A stretch of 62,499 nt of DNA from an uncultured Oscillospiraceae bacterium (GTDB lineage Bacteria > Bacillota_A > Clostridia > Oscillospirales > Oscillospiraceae), in contig CANRKN010000003.1 in NCBI GenBank assembly GCA_947631215.1, positions 1-62,499 of the forward strand, in the 5' to 3' direction. This document shows, piece after piece, positions 1 through 9,098 of this stretch (its first letter is position 1; each line of letters opens with the position of its first letter). The notes under the pieces were generated by a model. The model was given only the letters and a program-made list of their open reading frames with translations. It was not told the origin of the DNA and did no database searches. The translations under genes were made by a program, and so were the position numbers.

Positions 1-16
1 CTTTTTCCCCATAATA

Positions 17-70
17 ATGCTCCCTCCATGGATGCAGTGTCTTTTTCACTGTCTTCCATTGAGGGAGCAT
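17..70 (-). terminator. Long hairpin downstream of the GH112 gene
   Basis: Perfect 10-base arms at 17-26 and 61-70 enclose two further matching segments (ATGGA with TCCAT, CAGTG with CACTG), giving an interrupted stem of about 20 bp. It lies 29 bases beyond the stop of the GH112 gene on the minus strand. The tract after the stem (ATTATTATGG) is only weakly U-rich, so it may be an mRNA 3'-end stabiliser rather than a strong terminator. Confidence 0.5.
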
Positions 71-98
71 ATCAGAAAACGCCGGGCATCGAGTATAT

Positions 99-2258
99 TC
101 ACATGCCGAACCACTTGATCTCGTTGGGAGCAAGCTCCAGGGAGAAGGACGATCTGTCCGTGTACACGGTTGTCTCCTGTGGCTCGTAGGTGTTGTTCAC
201 CACGCAGTACCGACCGCTGTCCGGGTAGGCGTGGACCTCGGCGTTCACGTTGGAGGAAAACCATTTATTTAGCTTATCCTCGCCGTGGCTGGCCCACAGC
301 ACGGCCCGGTGGAGAAGGCGGCTGTTTTGGAAGGAGTACGGCAGCCCGGAGATATACACGGCCCGGCCCCGGCCAAAGCCGTTCACCGCCAGCTGTACTT
401 CCTTGTCCCGCTGGACGAGAATCTCCGCCTCCGGCAGGGCATACATGCTCTTCTTCCCCTCGCCGAAGTCCACGGGGCCCTGGGCGTCCGCCAGGATGAA
501 GTGGTCCGGGTGCCCGGCCCAGTTGTACTTGTCGTAGTTGAGGGTGAAGCCGGTCTCCTTCTCCACGCCCAGCACGCCGGCAAGCTGGATATACCGGCCC
601 TGGTACTGGTGGCCGGCTGGCTCTCCCACGCCGATGAGGCCGCCCCCGTTCCAGACGAACCGCTTCACCGCGGAGGATATGCGCTCATCCTCCCATACGG
701 CGCCGCCGGTATGGGCCGTGTCCCCGTCGCCGATGTTCAAAAGCACGTCCACCCCGTCCAGCACGCCCGGGTCCGCCAGGATGTCGTCAAAGCTCAGAAA
801 CCGCACGTCATAGGGCGCGCCGGACAGTGCCTCGATGACCCCGGCATAGGAATAGTTCTGCTTGTAATAGAGCGCGTGGTGGACCATGTGGCAGCCCCAG
901 GACCGGGCTTTACCCCAGGAATTGAGCACCGCCACGGTCCTCACGCACCAGGGCCTATGGCCCTTGATGGCGTCGTAGAGTTCCCTGAACTCGTCGCAGA
1001 CGGTCTGCACGTAGTCGATGAACGCCGGGAATTCACAGGCCAGCTTCAGATAGCCCCCGTAGCCGATGCGGTCCACGGGCTTGCGCAATATGGCTCGCCG
1101 GGCGGTGACCCAGTTCTCCTTTGCCTCTTTCACCGGGTCCCCGCCGGGATGGAAGGTGTCCGGGAAGAAATAGGGCAGAAACCGGCCCTCGGTGTACTTC
1201 ACGCCGGGGATGTCGGAGATGAGCCGCAGGGTGGCACCGTTTCCCACGCTGCCCACCACCGCGTCCAGGCCGATGGAGGCGAACTCCTCCATGTAAGGCT
1301 CCGTGCCGATCCAGTGGTCCCCCAGGAACATCATGGCTTCCTTGCCGTACTCGTGGGTGATGTCCGTAAGCTCCCTGGCCAGGGCGGCCACCTCCTGGCG
1401 CTGGAAGGCCATGAAGTCCTTATATTCCCTGCTCGGCACCCGGTACTGGTTGTTGTAGTACCCCTGGTCGATGATGTACTCCGGCCGGAAAGGGTAACCC
1501 ACCTTCTGCTCGAACCTCTCCAGGATATAAGGGCTCACGGAGGCGGAATAGCCGTACCAGTCCACATACTTCTCCCGCTTCAGTTCATCAAAGACAAGGG
1601 TGAACTGGTGGAAGAACGTTGTGTAGCGTATCACGTCCACATAGGGGTGGTCCTCAATGAACCTCCGCAGCCGCTCCAGGGAGAAGGCGTGGGTCTTGGG
1701 CTGGCGCACGTCGAAGGTGATCTGGTGCTCAAAGTCCTTCCAGCCGTTGGTGACGGCGTTATACATGTGCACCGGGTCCCAGATGAGGTAGGCAAGGAAG
1801 CTCACGGTGTAGTCGTGAAAGGGCGCGGGCTCTTCGATGACCACGCTGCCGCTCTCAGCGTCGTACCGCCAATCATCCGGGGAGAGGGGCTGGCCCGTGG
1901 TCCGGTCCATGACCTCCCACCAGCGGCGGATGTCGTCACGGTCGTTCACGGCCATGAGCTCCGGGCTCACGCCCTGCATGAGCCGGATGTATAAGGGCCC
2001 TCCCCCGGCGGTATGAAAGCCGGTCATGATGTAGCACTGCTGGACCTCGTCTGGATTGGCTATGGCCCAGGCGTTATCCTTGCGGGTGGTGTAGTAGGTG
2101 GAGTATATCTTGGCGCCGGCGTCCTTCAGCTCCGGGGGAAAATCGGTGCCGTCGCAGTCGCGGATGGCGTCCGCCCCCCACCGCTCCATGAGCTCCAATG
2201 TCTGGGGCACCACGTCGAAGTCGGTGGGGATGGTGACGCGCCCGGTCTTTTTGTCCAT
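99..2258 (-). CDS. gnpA: GH112 1,3-beta-galactosyl-N-acetylhexosamine phosphorylase
   Basis: Cytoplasmic enzyme of family GH112. It phosphorolyses galacto-N-biose or lacto-N-biose to galactose-1-phosphate and the free N-acetylhexosamine, the entry step for mucin core and milk-oligosaccharide disaccharides. The 719-residue length fits the family and there is no signal peptide. The segment FLGDHWIGTEP around residue 311 contains Asp314, which from memory matches the general acid (about Asp313) of the Bifidobacterium longum enzyme. It is the last gene of a minus-strand operon behind a binding protein and two permeases, so the importer probably carries the same disaccharide. Some GH112 members in Clostridia act on galactosyl-beta-1,4-rhamnose, and I cannot exclude that specificity by eye. 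No galT/galK or N-acetylhexosamine kinase accompanies it here. Confidence 0.93.
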   Translation of the reverse strand: MDKKTGRVTIPTDFDVVPQTLELMERWGADAIRDCDGTDFPPELKDAGAKIYSTYYTTRKDNAWAIANPDEVQQCYIMTGFHTAGGGPLYIRLMQGVSPELMAVNDRDDIRRWWEVMDRTTGQPLSPDDWRYDAESGSVVIEEPAPFHDYTVSFLAYLIWDPVHMYNAVTNGWKDFEHQITFDVRQPKTHAFSLERLRRFIEDHPYVDVIRYTTFFHQFTLVFDELKREKYVDWYGYSASVSPYILERFEQKVGYPFRPEYIIDQGYYNNQYRVPSREYKDFMAFQRQEVAALARELTDITHEYGKEAMMFLGDHWIGTEPYMEEFASIGLDAVVGSVGNGATLRLISDIPGVKYTEGRFLPYFFPDTFHPGGDPVKEAKENWVTARRAILRKPVDRIGYGGYLKLACEFPAFIDYVQTVCDEFRELYDAIKGHRPWCVRTVAVLNSWGKARSWGCHMVHHALYYKQNYSYAGVIEALSGAPYDVRFLSFDDILADPGVLDGVDVLLNIGDGDTAHTGGAVWEDERISSAVKRFVWNGGGLIGVGEPAGHQYQGRYIQLAGVLGVEKETGFTLNYDKYNWAGHPDHFILADAQGPVDFGEGKKSMYALPEAEILVQRDKEVQLAVNGFGRGRAVYISGLPYSFQNSRLLHRAVLWASHGEDKLNKWFSSNVNAEVHAYPDSGRYCVVNNTYEPQETTVYTDRSSFSLELAPNEIKWFGM

Positions 2259-2286
2259 AGAGAAAATGTCCTTTGTCCGATTTGGT

Positions 2287-3144
2287 TCAGCCCTTTACGC
2301 CGCCGGCCGTCACGCCGGAGATGATGCGCCGGCTCATGAACAGATACAGCAGGAACGTGGGCAAAAACACGATGATGACCGCGGCGAAGAGCCCGCCGTA
2401 GTTGCCAGAGTACTTCATGGAGTTGACGATCTGCAAAAGTCCCACGCCCACGGGGGTCATCTCCTTGCCGGAGGTGAAGATGAGGGCCATGAAGAACTCG
2501 TTCCACGTGGACAGGAAGTTGAAGATGGTCACCGTGATGATGGCCGGCTGGATCAGCGGCAGCATGATGACCCAGAAGGTCCTGTTGGCCGAGCAGCCGT
2601 CGATGGCGGCGGCCTCCTCATAGTCATGGCTCAGCGTGGCAAAGAAGTCCAGCATATAGATGGCCGTATAGGGCACGCGCATGAAGATGTAGAGCACGAT
2701 GAGCAGGATGCGCCCCCGGATGCCCCACTTCACCGCCAGAGAGTACAGCGGCATGATGATCATGATCGCCGGCACGCTCATGGAGATGACGAGGCACACA
2801 CGGATGGCCCGGCTGCCCATGAACTTCCACCGGCTCAATACATAGGCCGCCGGCGCCGCTATCAGCAGCACGCCCGCGCAGGAGACCACGGAATACAGAA
2901 GAGAGTTTCCGAAGAATATGGACACATTCTGGGTGGTCCAGGCGGTGACATAGTTCTCCCAGTGGAACCCGGAGCCAAACTTCATCACCTGCCCGGTCAT
3001 GATCTCCCGGGAGGTGGAGAGGCTGGCGCCGATGATCCAAGCCAGCACCACCACCAGAAAGCCCACATAGGCGATGACCACCAGGTAGCCGGGAAGCATC
3101 TTCAGCTCATGTTTCCAATTGATGCGCTTTTTTGTCTTTTCCAT
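2287..3144 (-). CDS. ABC transporter permease, CUT1 MalG type
   Basis: Inner permease of a carbohydrate uptake ABC transporter (285 residues, about six membrane segments, the first near residues 17-40). The EAA loop that contacts the ATPase is visible as EEAAAIDGCSANRTFW, followed by PLIQPA, as in MalG-type subunits. A strong ribosome site (GGAGGGGG) sits 4 bases before the ATG. The gene starts 15 bases after the partner permease and ends 28 bases before the phosphorylase. No ATPase subunit is encoded nearby. CUT1 systems in Firmicutes often share one MsmX/UgpC-type ATPase, which I infer is encoded elsewhere. Confidence 0.93.
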   Translation of the reverse strand: MEKTKKRINWKHELKMLPGYLVVIAYVGFLVVVLAWIIGASLSTSREIMTGQVMKFGSGFHWENYVTAWTTQNVSIFFGNSLLYSVVSCAGVLLIAAPAAYVLSRWKFMGSRAIRVCLVISMSVPAIMIIMPLYSLAVKWGIRGRILLIVLYIFMRVPYTAIYMLDFFATLSHDYEEAAAIDGCSANRTFWVIMLPLIQPAIITVTIFNFLSTWNEFFMALIFTSGKEMTPVGVGLLQIVNSMKYSGNYGGLFAAVIIVFLPTFLLYLFMSRRIISGVTAGGVKG

Positions 3145-3159
3145 CGCTTCCCCCTCCTG

Positions 3160-4053
3160 TCAGTATTCCAGGTCATTGCTCTTGAGGAGCTTTTCGGTAA
3201 TGACGTACACGGCGACGATAATGAGGGTGAGCACCACGCCCACCGCGGCGCCGGCGCCGGCGTCGCGCTCGATGACGCCCTTGCCGCCGAAAACCGTGTC
3301 ATAGAGGTATATGACCGGCACGATGGTGGAGCCCTCCGTCTGCACCGGCGAGAAGAGCTTCGACCACAGGTAGAACGTGGCTGCGTTGATGGTCCAGAAG
3401 GTGATGGTGGTCTTCACGATGCCCTTCAAAAGGGGCAGGGTGATGGAGAAAAACTGCCGTCCCTTGCTGGCGCCGTCGATGGTGGCGGCCTCATAGAGGT
3501 CCGTGGGGATGCCCTCGATGCCGCTGATGTAGATGAGCATGTAGTAGCCCACGCTGCCGTAGATGAACGCGGCGATCATGGCCCAGAGCTTGGCGTCCGT
3601 ACCAAGCCATCGCACCTTGTCGAAGCCCAGAAACGTGACCAGCTGGTTCAGAAGGCCGTAGTCGTAATTGAATATATACTGCACCCACATGGTGGCCAGG
3701 GCCACCGCGGAGATGACGTTGGGCAGGTAGATGGCCGCCCGGAAAAAGCCCTGGAAGCGTATCTTGCTGGTGAGGATCACCGCGATGAGCAGAGAAAGCG
3801 CCAGGGTGATGACGCCGCCCACGATCCAGATAGCCAGGAAGTTTTTCAAAGACGTGATAAAGCTGGCGTTATGGAATATCTTGACGTAGTTGGCAAAGCC
3901 GTTGAACGTCCACTCCCCCACGTCGCTTGTCAGGTCCTGCACACGGAACACACTCATGATCACGGTCCTCAGCACGGGATAGACGTACATCAGCAGCAGG
4001 CATATCACCGTGGGCACCATGAAAAGAAATATCAGCGTCCGGTTTTTCTTCAT
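3160..4053 (-). CDS. ABC transporter permease, CUT1 MalF/UgpA type
   Basis: First permease of the sugar ABC importer (297 residues). The N-terminus has a short cytoplasmic stretch, MKKNRT, then a membrane segment, matching UgpA/LacF-type proteins. The EAA loop reads YEAATIDGASKGRQFFSITLPLLKG near residues 190-215. It would form a heterodimer with the downstream permease and receive substrate from the upstream binding protein. A terminator-like hairpin lies between this gene and the binding-protein gene, so the permeases are probably transcribed at a lower level than the binding protein. Confidence 0.93.
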   Translation of the reverse strand: MKKNRTLIFLFMVPTVICLLLMYVYPVLRTVIMSVFRVQDLTSDVGEWTFNGFANYVKIFHNASFITSLKNFLAIWIVGGVITLALSLLIAVILTSKIRFQGFFRAAIYLPNVISAVALATMWVQYIFNYDYGLLNQLVTFLGFDKVRWLGTDAKLWAMIAAFIYGSVGYYMLIYISGIEGIPTDLYEAATIDGASKGRQFFSITLPLLKGIVKTTITFWTINAATFYLWSKLFSPVQTEGSTIVPVIYLYDTVFGGKGVIERDAGAGAAVGVVLTLIIVAVYVITEKLLKSNDLEY

Positions 4054-4077
4054 GAAAGTCCCCCCTCTCGCGCTATT

Positions 4078-4107
4078 AAAAAACAGGCGGCACCGAAGTG
4101 CCGCCTG
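4078..4107 (-). terminator. Partial terminator between binding protein and permeases
   Basis: On the minus strand a perfect 10-bp stem (arms 4098-4107 and 4084-4093) closes a UUCG tetraloop and is followed at once by six U (4083-4078). It stands 13 bases after the stop of the solute-binding-protein gene and before the permease genes. This is the classic position of a read-through terminator that makes binding protein more abundant than permeases. Confidence 0.88.
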
Positions 4108-4120
4108 CCTCAGTCAGGGA

Positions 4121-5332
4121 TCAATAGAGAGCGTCCATGGCGGCGCAGAAGTCGGCGCCGGACTCATACTTGCCCTCGAACAGCTCCGTGAACATGGTCT
4201 TCATGTCGCCCCAGGCGGGGTGGGTGTTCAGAGAGCCGCACCAGGTCATGGGCTTGTCGGCGGCCTTCAGGGTCTCGATGGTGCCGGTCAGAGCCGCAGG
4301 AGCGGTGTTGTTGGGGTCAGCGGGGATCTGGGCCGCGGTGTCGGCCATCTTCTGATCCCACTCGCCGGTGACCAGGAACATGATGAAGTCGAAGGCCTCC
4401 TGGGGATGCTCGCTGTAGGAGGCAATGGCCAGGGAGTTGGCGCCGGCGTAAGCGGCAGTGGGCTCCGCGCCGCCGTCAACGGCGGGATAGTTGAACAGGC
4501 CCCAGTTGACCTCTTCGCCCACGGCGGCGTTGACCTCAGCGGTCACGTAGTTGGCGCACACCACCATGGCGGCGGTGCCCAGGCCCACCTTGGTCTGGCT
4601 GGAGGGATACTCGTCGGGAGCGCCGTCGGCCAGGTAGCCGGCGTTGACCAGGTCGATGATGTCCTGAGCGGCCTGAACGGCGCCCTCGCTCTCGGCCCAG
4701 CCGCCGTTGTCGCGCAGCTCAGCGATGCCGTCCTCGCCCAGATAGCGGACCAGGTGATAGTAGAAGGAGAAGTTGGTGTAAGCGCCGTCCTGGGCAAGAG
4801 GAGCGATGCCCGCGTCCTTCAGCTTGGCGCACACATCCAGGAACTCGGCCCAGGTGGTGGGCTCGGCCTCGATGCCGGCCTCGGCGAAGGCGTCCTTGTT
4901 GTAGAACACGCCGCCGACCTGGGGCTGCTCGGTGATGGAGTTCAGATAGCCGGCCCAGGCGATGGCCTGATCGTTGAAGCAGGCATAGCCCTCATAACCG
5001 GCGGCCTCGGCCATGTCGGTGAGGTCATAGGTCCACTCGGTGTAGACCTGGCCGATGCGGTTGAAGTCGTCCTCGAAGATGTCGATGGCGTCGCCCGCGT
5101 CCAGAGAGGCGGTGAGCAGGGTGTTGATATCGCGGCCCTTCCACTCGATGTTCACGTGCACGCCGGTCTCGGCCTCATAGGCCTCAGCGGCGGCGGCGAT
5201 GACGTTGGCCTGGGGCTCGCCCTCGTTCCACATGGACCAGAAGTTGATCTCGGTACCGCCGTCGGCGAAGGCAGTGCAGCCCAGCGCCAGGATCATAGCG
5301 GCCACAAGGATCATGCTGAGAAGCTTCTTCAT
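4121..5332 (-). CDS. Extracellular sugar-binding protein of the ABC importer
   Basis: Family 1 solute-binding protein (403 residues), delivering a carbohydrate to the CUT1 permeases downstream. The N-terminus is a typical signal peptide: MKKLL, then a hydrophobic core to about residue 18. Two exits are possible: lipoprotein processing before Cys19 (ALGC, an imperfect lipobox) or signal peptidase I cleavage after AFA at residue 23. The mature part shows the class pattern INFWSMWNEG at the start and multiple aromatic residues that could line a sugar cleft. AGGAGG lies 8 bases before the ATG. Its coupling to a GH112 phosphorylase suggests galacto-N-biose or lacto-N-biose as ligand; that is inference from context. 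Confidence 0.93.
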   Translation of the reverse strand: MKKLLSMILVAAMILALGCTAFADGGTEINFWSMWNEGEPQANVIAAAAEAYEAETGVHVNIEWKGRDINTLLTASLDAGDAIDIFEDDFNRIGQVYTEWTYDLTDMAEAAGYEGYACFNDQAIAWAGYLNSITEQPQVGGVFYNKDAFAEAGIEAEPTTWAEFLDVCAKLKDAGIAPLAQDGAYTNFSFYYHLVRYLGEDGIAELRDNGGWAESEGAVQAAQDIIDLVNAGYLADGAPDEYPSSQTKVGLGTAAMVVCANYVTAEVNAAVGEEVNWGLFNYPAVDGGAEPTAAYAGANSLAIASYSEHPQEAFDFIMFLVTGEWDQKMADTAAQIPADPNNTAPAALTGTIETLKAADKPMTWCGSLNTHPAWGDMKTMFTELFEGKYESGADFCAAMDALY

Positions 5333-5400
5333 GGGTAGATCCTCCTAAAAAGTATTTGATTTGTCCCGTTTTTGAGGCTCTTGCCTCATCCTTTACTTTC

Positions 5401-5428
5401 AGTATACACTTTTCCCTTGACAAAACAA
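5401..5428 (-). promoter_or_regulatory. Probable promoter of the GH112 operon; overlapping divergent promoter
   Basis: On the minus strand TTGTTT (5428-5423) and TATACT (5406-5401) are 16 bases apart, 69 bases before the binding-protein ATG. On the plus strand TTGACA (5417-5422) with TTTAAC (5440-5445, spacer 17) could serve the AraC-type gene, so the two promoters overlap. Direct repeats TGTTGTTT at 5435-5442 and 5459-5466 (24 bases apart) are candidate binding sites for the neighbouring AraC-type regulator. No experimental support. Confidence 0.5.
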
Positions 5429-5554
5429 TCAAAATGTTGTTTAACTTTTTATAGATATTGTTGTTTTTATATAATTTGCAAAAATCATGGGCATACTGTA
5501 ATTCTTTGTTTAGATAAAGTCCATAACTTGCCAACAACATACGGGAGACATACC

Positions 5555-6391
5555 ATGAGCACACAGCAATACGTATTGGACCGGGCCGCCGGCTATCCTG
5601 CGCTGGACAGCGCGCGGCTCCTCTATGTGACCAGCGCCCAGTACAGCGCGGAGTGGGCCAGCGCTGAGCACACCCACACCTGCGCGGAGCTCTTCTTTGT
5701 TACAGGCGGCAGCGGCACCATGCAGATCGGCCAGGTGCCCTTCCCCATGGTCCCCGGCGACCTGATGGCAGTGAACGCCGGCGTGGCCCACACGGAGGTG
5801 AGCGAGCTTAATGACCCCCTGGAATACGTGGTACTGGGCGTGGATGGACTGGAGACCCTGGCGGGGCCTGAGGGCTTTGCCCTGGTCCACGGGTTCTACC
5901 ACCAGCGGCAGGTGGCCCGGTGCCTTGATATGCTCCTGCAGGAGGCCCAGCGGGCGCAAAGCGGCTATGAGAACGTATGCCAGGACCTTCTGCACATCCT
6001 GCTGCTCCTGCTGGTCCGGCACAGGGGCTCCATCCTCCGGCCGGTGCCCCGGGAGCAGAAGGCCGGACGGGAGTGCAGCCTGGTGCGCCGGTATATCGAC
6101 AGCCACTTCAAGGAGAGCATCACTCTGGACGGCCTCGCCGCCGTGGCCCACCTCAACAAATACTACCTGGCCCATGCTTTCCAAAAGGAATACGGCGTCT
6201 CCCCCATCCGCTACCTCACCGCCCGGCGGATACAGGAGAGCAAGTTCCTTCTCGCGGAGACGGACCACAGCCTCTCCCACATCGCCCAGGTGCTGGGCTT
6301 TTCCTCCGCCAGCTATTTCTCCCAGTGCTTTCATCGCATCGAAGGCGTCAGCCCCAAGGAATACCGCCAGCGCGAGCGCAGAAAGAGGTAA
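5555..6391 (+). CDS. AraC-family transcriptional regulator
   Basis: Regulator of 278 residues. The N-terminal half looks like an AraC-type cupin sensor (a His-rich AEHTHTCAELFFVTGGSG stretch and a VPGDLMAVNAGVAH turn). The C-terminal hundred residues form the double helix-turn-helix (YIDSHFKESITLDGLAAVAHLNKYYL, later LGFSSASYFSQCFHR and GVSPKEYR). I start it at the ATG at 5555, preceded by GGGAGA; an upstream in-frame ATG at 5372 would add 61 residues unlike the family and cross the divergent promoter. It is transcribed away from the importer/GH112 operon, so it probably senses the imported sugar and activates that operon. Confidence 0.9.
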   Translation: MSTQQYVLDRAAGYPALDSARLLYVTSAQYSAEWASAEHTHTCAELFFVTGGSGTMQIGQVPFPMVPGDLMAVNAGVAHTEVSELNDPLEYVVLGVDGLETLAGPEGFALVHGFYHQRQVARCLDMLLQEAQRAQSGYENVCQDLLHILLLLLVRHRGSILRPVPREQKAGRECSLVRRYIDSHFKESITLDGLAAVAHLNKYYLAHAFQKEYGVSPIRYLTARRIQESKFLLAETDHSLSHIAQVLGFSSASYFSQCFHRIEGVSPKEYRQRERRKR

Positions 6392-6397
6392 CATCTC

Positions 6398-7117
6398 ATG
6401 ACATGCTTTTTCACAAGTTCCCCCATGGTCCCGGATACGCCGGACCTGAACCCCGCCAACGGCTTTATCCATGAGCTACATCTTGCTCTGCCCTATCCCT
6501 GCCGGGCGCTGTACATATGCTCTGATCCGAACGGCTGTGAAAAGACAGACCTCTACGCCGCCGGCACGGCCGAGTCCATGGAAAAGGCGGGTTTCGCTTT
6601 CTCCGCCTTCGACGTGCTGGACAGCCGCAATGCTGCCGATGCCGCCGGCCTCATCGAAAATGCCGACCTCATCATCCTCTCCGGCGGCCATGTGCCCACG
6701 CAGAACGCCTTCTTCCGGGCCATCGGCCTCAAAGAGTTGCTTGCCGGATTCGACGGTGTGCTCATGGGCATCAGCGCGGGAAGCATGAACAGCGCATCGA
6801 CTGTCTACGCCCATCCGGAGCTGGAGGGCGAGGCCATCGATCCGGACTATGGGCGTTTTCTGCCCGGTCTGGGCCTCACCGAGGCCAATATCCTCCCCCA
6901 TTACAACACCATCGCCGGGGATACCCTGGACGGGCTGGACCTGTTCGACGACATCGCCATCCCTGACAGCATAGGCCGCACGTTCTTTGTCCTGCCAGAC
7001 GGCAGCTATATCCTTTCCAAGGACGGCCGCGAGACCTTGTACGGCGAGGCGTATGTCATCCACGACGGTGAGATGGAGCAGATCGCCGAGGACGGCGGCG
7101 AGGTGCCTTTGAGCTGA
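6398..7117 (+). CDS. Peptidase S51 (dipeptidase E-like) protein
   Basis: Protein of 239 residues with the S51 fold: ILSGGHVPTQNAF at about residue 93 and the nucleophile elbow GISAGSMN with Ser126, followed by NILPHYNT. S51 members cleave aspartyl dipeptides (PepE) or process cyanophycin; the substrate here is unknown. It begins 6 bases after the AraC-type gene, with GAGG upstream of the ATG, so the two are probably cotranscribed. The gene converges on the GH13 gene and both end at one shared hairpin. Cytoplasmic, no signal peptide. Confidence 0.85.
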   Translation: MTCFFTSSPMVPDTPDLNPANGFIHELHLALPYPCRALYICSDPNGCEKTDLYAAGTAESMEKAGFAFSAFDVLDSRNAADAAGLIENADLIILSGGHVPTQNAFFRAIGLKELLAGFDGVLMGISAGSMNSASTVYAHPELEGEAIDPDYGRFLPGLGLTEANILPHYNTIAGDTLDGLDLFDDIAIPDSIGRTFFVLPDGSYILSKDGRETLYGEAYVIHDGEMEQIAEDGGEVPLS

Positions 7118-7119
7118 AC

Positions 7120-7169
7120 AACATAGAACGAGCCCCGGCGGATGCTTCCGCCGGGGCTCGTTCTATGTT
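7120..7169. terminator. Bidirectional terminator between convergent genes
   Basis: A perfect 23-bp inverted repeat (arms 7120-7142 and 7147-7169, loop TGCT) sits exactly between the S51 peptidase stop and the GH13 stop. The upper stem is very GC-rich. The AT-rich ends (AACATAG / CTATGTT) replace a clear U-tract on either strand, as is usual for bidirectional terminators. Confidence 0.85.
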
Positions 7170-9067
7170 CACTTCATTTCGCATTGGATGAAGTAATTCA
7201 TCCCTGCCGGAACGGTGAGCTCCACGCTGTTTTCGTCCAGCTGCCGCCAGGTGAGCTTCTCCCCCAGCACGTCCGTATCCATGATCCCTGCCGCGCCGAT
7301 CGCGCCCAAGGGCAGACGGATGCACGTGTCCTTGTCATCGGAATTGATGACCGCCACGAAGGCCTCGTCCCCCATGAACCGGGCGACGGCGGCGGTATAG
7401 CCTTCGGCACACAGGAACTTCATCCCGCCCCGGGACAGGGCCGGGTGGTCCTGCTTGAGATGGGCCATGGTGCGGCAGACCTTGTACTGCTCACCGCTGG
7501 TAAAATCCCGGCCCCAGGGCATGGGATAGCGGCAGCCCTCGTTGGTGCCCAGGGTGCCGTCCACGGCGGCCTCGTCGCCGTAGTAGATGCTGGCCGCGCC
7601 GGTGAGGATGAACTGGAAGTACACCGCCCCCCGCCAGGCCATGGGCGATATGGCCGGGTCGTTGTGGAGCCGGCTGATGTCGTGGCTGTCGAAGAGGTTG
7701 AACTGATTCTCCCATAGGGCCCAGGGCATCTTCGCCAGGTGCTGCACCACCCTCTCCTTCAGCTCCGCCGCCGTCATTTTATAGGGCAGGCCCCGCAGCA
7801 CCGGGTCGTGCTCCAGGAAGTGGTCGTCCTGGCCGAAGAACTGCCGGATGGGCCGGCCGCAGGTGAAATAGCTCATGGGTGAGTCCCACTCGTCCCCCTG
7901 CATGTACTGCGCGCAGTCGCCCCAATCCTCCGCCAGGATATAGGCCTGGGGATTTTCCTCCCGGATGGCTTTGCGTATCCCCGGCCAGACCTCATGGGAA
8001 AGCTGTATATCGTCGTTGCGGGCAAAGGTGTCCGCCACGTCAAAGCGCCAGCCGTCGATGCTGTAGGGCGGCTTGAGCCATTTGCGAAGAACAGAGTCCT
8101 GGGCCTGATAGACCACATCCCGCAGCGTCTGGGAGGTGTAGTTCAGCGTGGGCAGGTTTTGGTTCCCGAACCAGGCATGGTAAGCGTTCCCGGGGCCGAA
8201 AAAGTAATAATCTCTCTCTTTCGCATCCGGGTTATTGTACGCTCCCGTGGACTTATCGAAGAACATCCCGTCCCGGTTGAACCAGCGGTGATTGGCGCCG
8301 GTGTGGTTGATGGAGATGTCCAGGATGAGCTTCATGCCGTTTTCATGCAGCGCCTGGGAGAGCTCCGCCAGGGCCTCGTCCCCGCCGAAGTGGGGGTCCA
8401 CATGGAAGTAGTCCACGCAGTCGTATTTATGTACCGACGGGGCCCGGAAGATGGGGTTCAGGTACAGCGCCGTGACGCCCAGTTCTTTGAGATAGGGTAT
8501 CTTCTGCCGGATGCCCTGCAGGTCCCCGCCGAAGAAGTCCAGACAAAAGCCCTGCTCATACGCAAGCGGCGCGGCATCCCAATCCATGTGGATGGTCGGA
8601 TGGCCGTCTTGGGCATATTCGCCAAGCTGCACATCGTTGGCCGGGTCCCCGTTGCAGAACCGCTCGGGGAATATCTGATAGAACACGGCATCCTTCACCC
8701 AGGCGGGCTGGACATAGTCGGTGAGCAGTACGAAATCGCAGGAGTGGTCCGGCATGCAGGTGGATATGCCCCTCTGGGTATAGAACCACACTGCCTCGTC
8801 CGTCACCAAGTAGAACTGATACTGCATCCGACGCTCGGTGACAGGCATCTCCGCCTCGTACCAGGCGAGGCCCCGTTCCACCCGTACTTTTTGAGCATGT
8901 GCCATCTGCACCAGGCCGTTTCGGAGCCAGCGCAGGATCACATGGCGCACCGGGGCGCCGTCGTATAGCCGCAGGGATATGGTGACCGTTTCCCCCAGCC
9001 TGGGACTGGGGTCGGAGACGAACATCGCCGTGCCGTCGGAGTATACGCTTTCCTGCCAATTATCCAT
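7169..9067 (-). CDS. GH13 alpha-glycosidase (neopullulanase/cyclomaltodextrinase-like)
   Basis: Intracellular alpha-glucan hydrolase of 632 residues, family GH13 (subfamily 20-like). An N-terminal beta-sandwich of about 120 residues precedes the catalytic barrel, which starts near VKDAVFYQIFPERFCNGD. Visible active-site motifs are DISINHTG (about 250-257), DGWRFDVAD with nucleophile Asp343, YILAEDW with acid/base Glu380, and FDSHD with Asp463. No signal peptide, so it degrades imported maltodextrins or cyclodextrins. It follows carB by 64 bases but has its own promoter in that gap. AGGA lies 8 bases before the ATG. Confidence 0.92.
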   Translation of the reverse strand: MDNWQESVYSDGTAMFVSDPSPRLGETVTISLRLYDGAPVRHVILRWLRNGLVQMAHAQKVRVERGLAWYEAEMPVTERRMQYQFYLVTDEAVWFYTQRGISTCMPDHSCDFVLLTDYVQPAWVKDAVFYQIFPERFCNGDPANDVQLGEYAQDGHPTIHMDWDAAPLAYEQGFCLDFFGGDLQGIRQKIPYLKELGVTALYLNPIFRAPSVHKYDCVDYFHVDPHFGGDEALAELSQALHENGMKLILDISINHTGANHRWFNRDGMFFDKSTGAYNNPDAKERDYYFFGPGNAYHAWFGNQNLPTLNYTSQTLRDVVYQAQDSVLRKWLKPPYSIDGWRFDVADTFARNDDIQLSHEVWPGIRKAIREENPQAYILAEDWGDCAQYMQGDEWDSPMSYFTCGRPIRQFFGQDDHFLEHDPVLRGLPYKMTAAELKERVVQHLAKMPWALWENQFNLFDSHDISRLHNDPAISPMAWRGAVYFQFILTGAASIYYGDEAAVDGTLGTNEGCRYPMPWGRDFTSGEQYKVCRTMAHLKQDHPALSRGGMKFLCAEGYTAAVARFMGDEAFVAVINSDDKDTCIRLPLGAIGAAGIMDTDVLGEKLTWRQLDENSVELTVPAGMNYFIQCEMK

Positions 9068-9098
9068 TTCTCTGTCCTCCGGGAGGTTGGTGGGGTAC

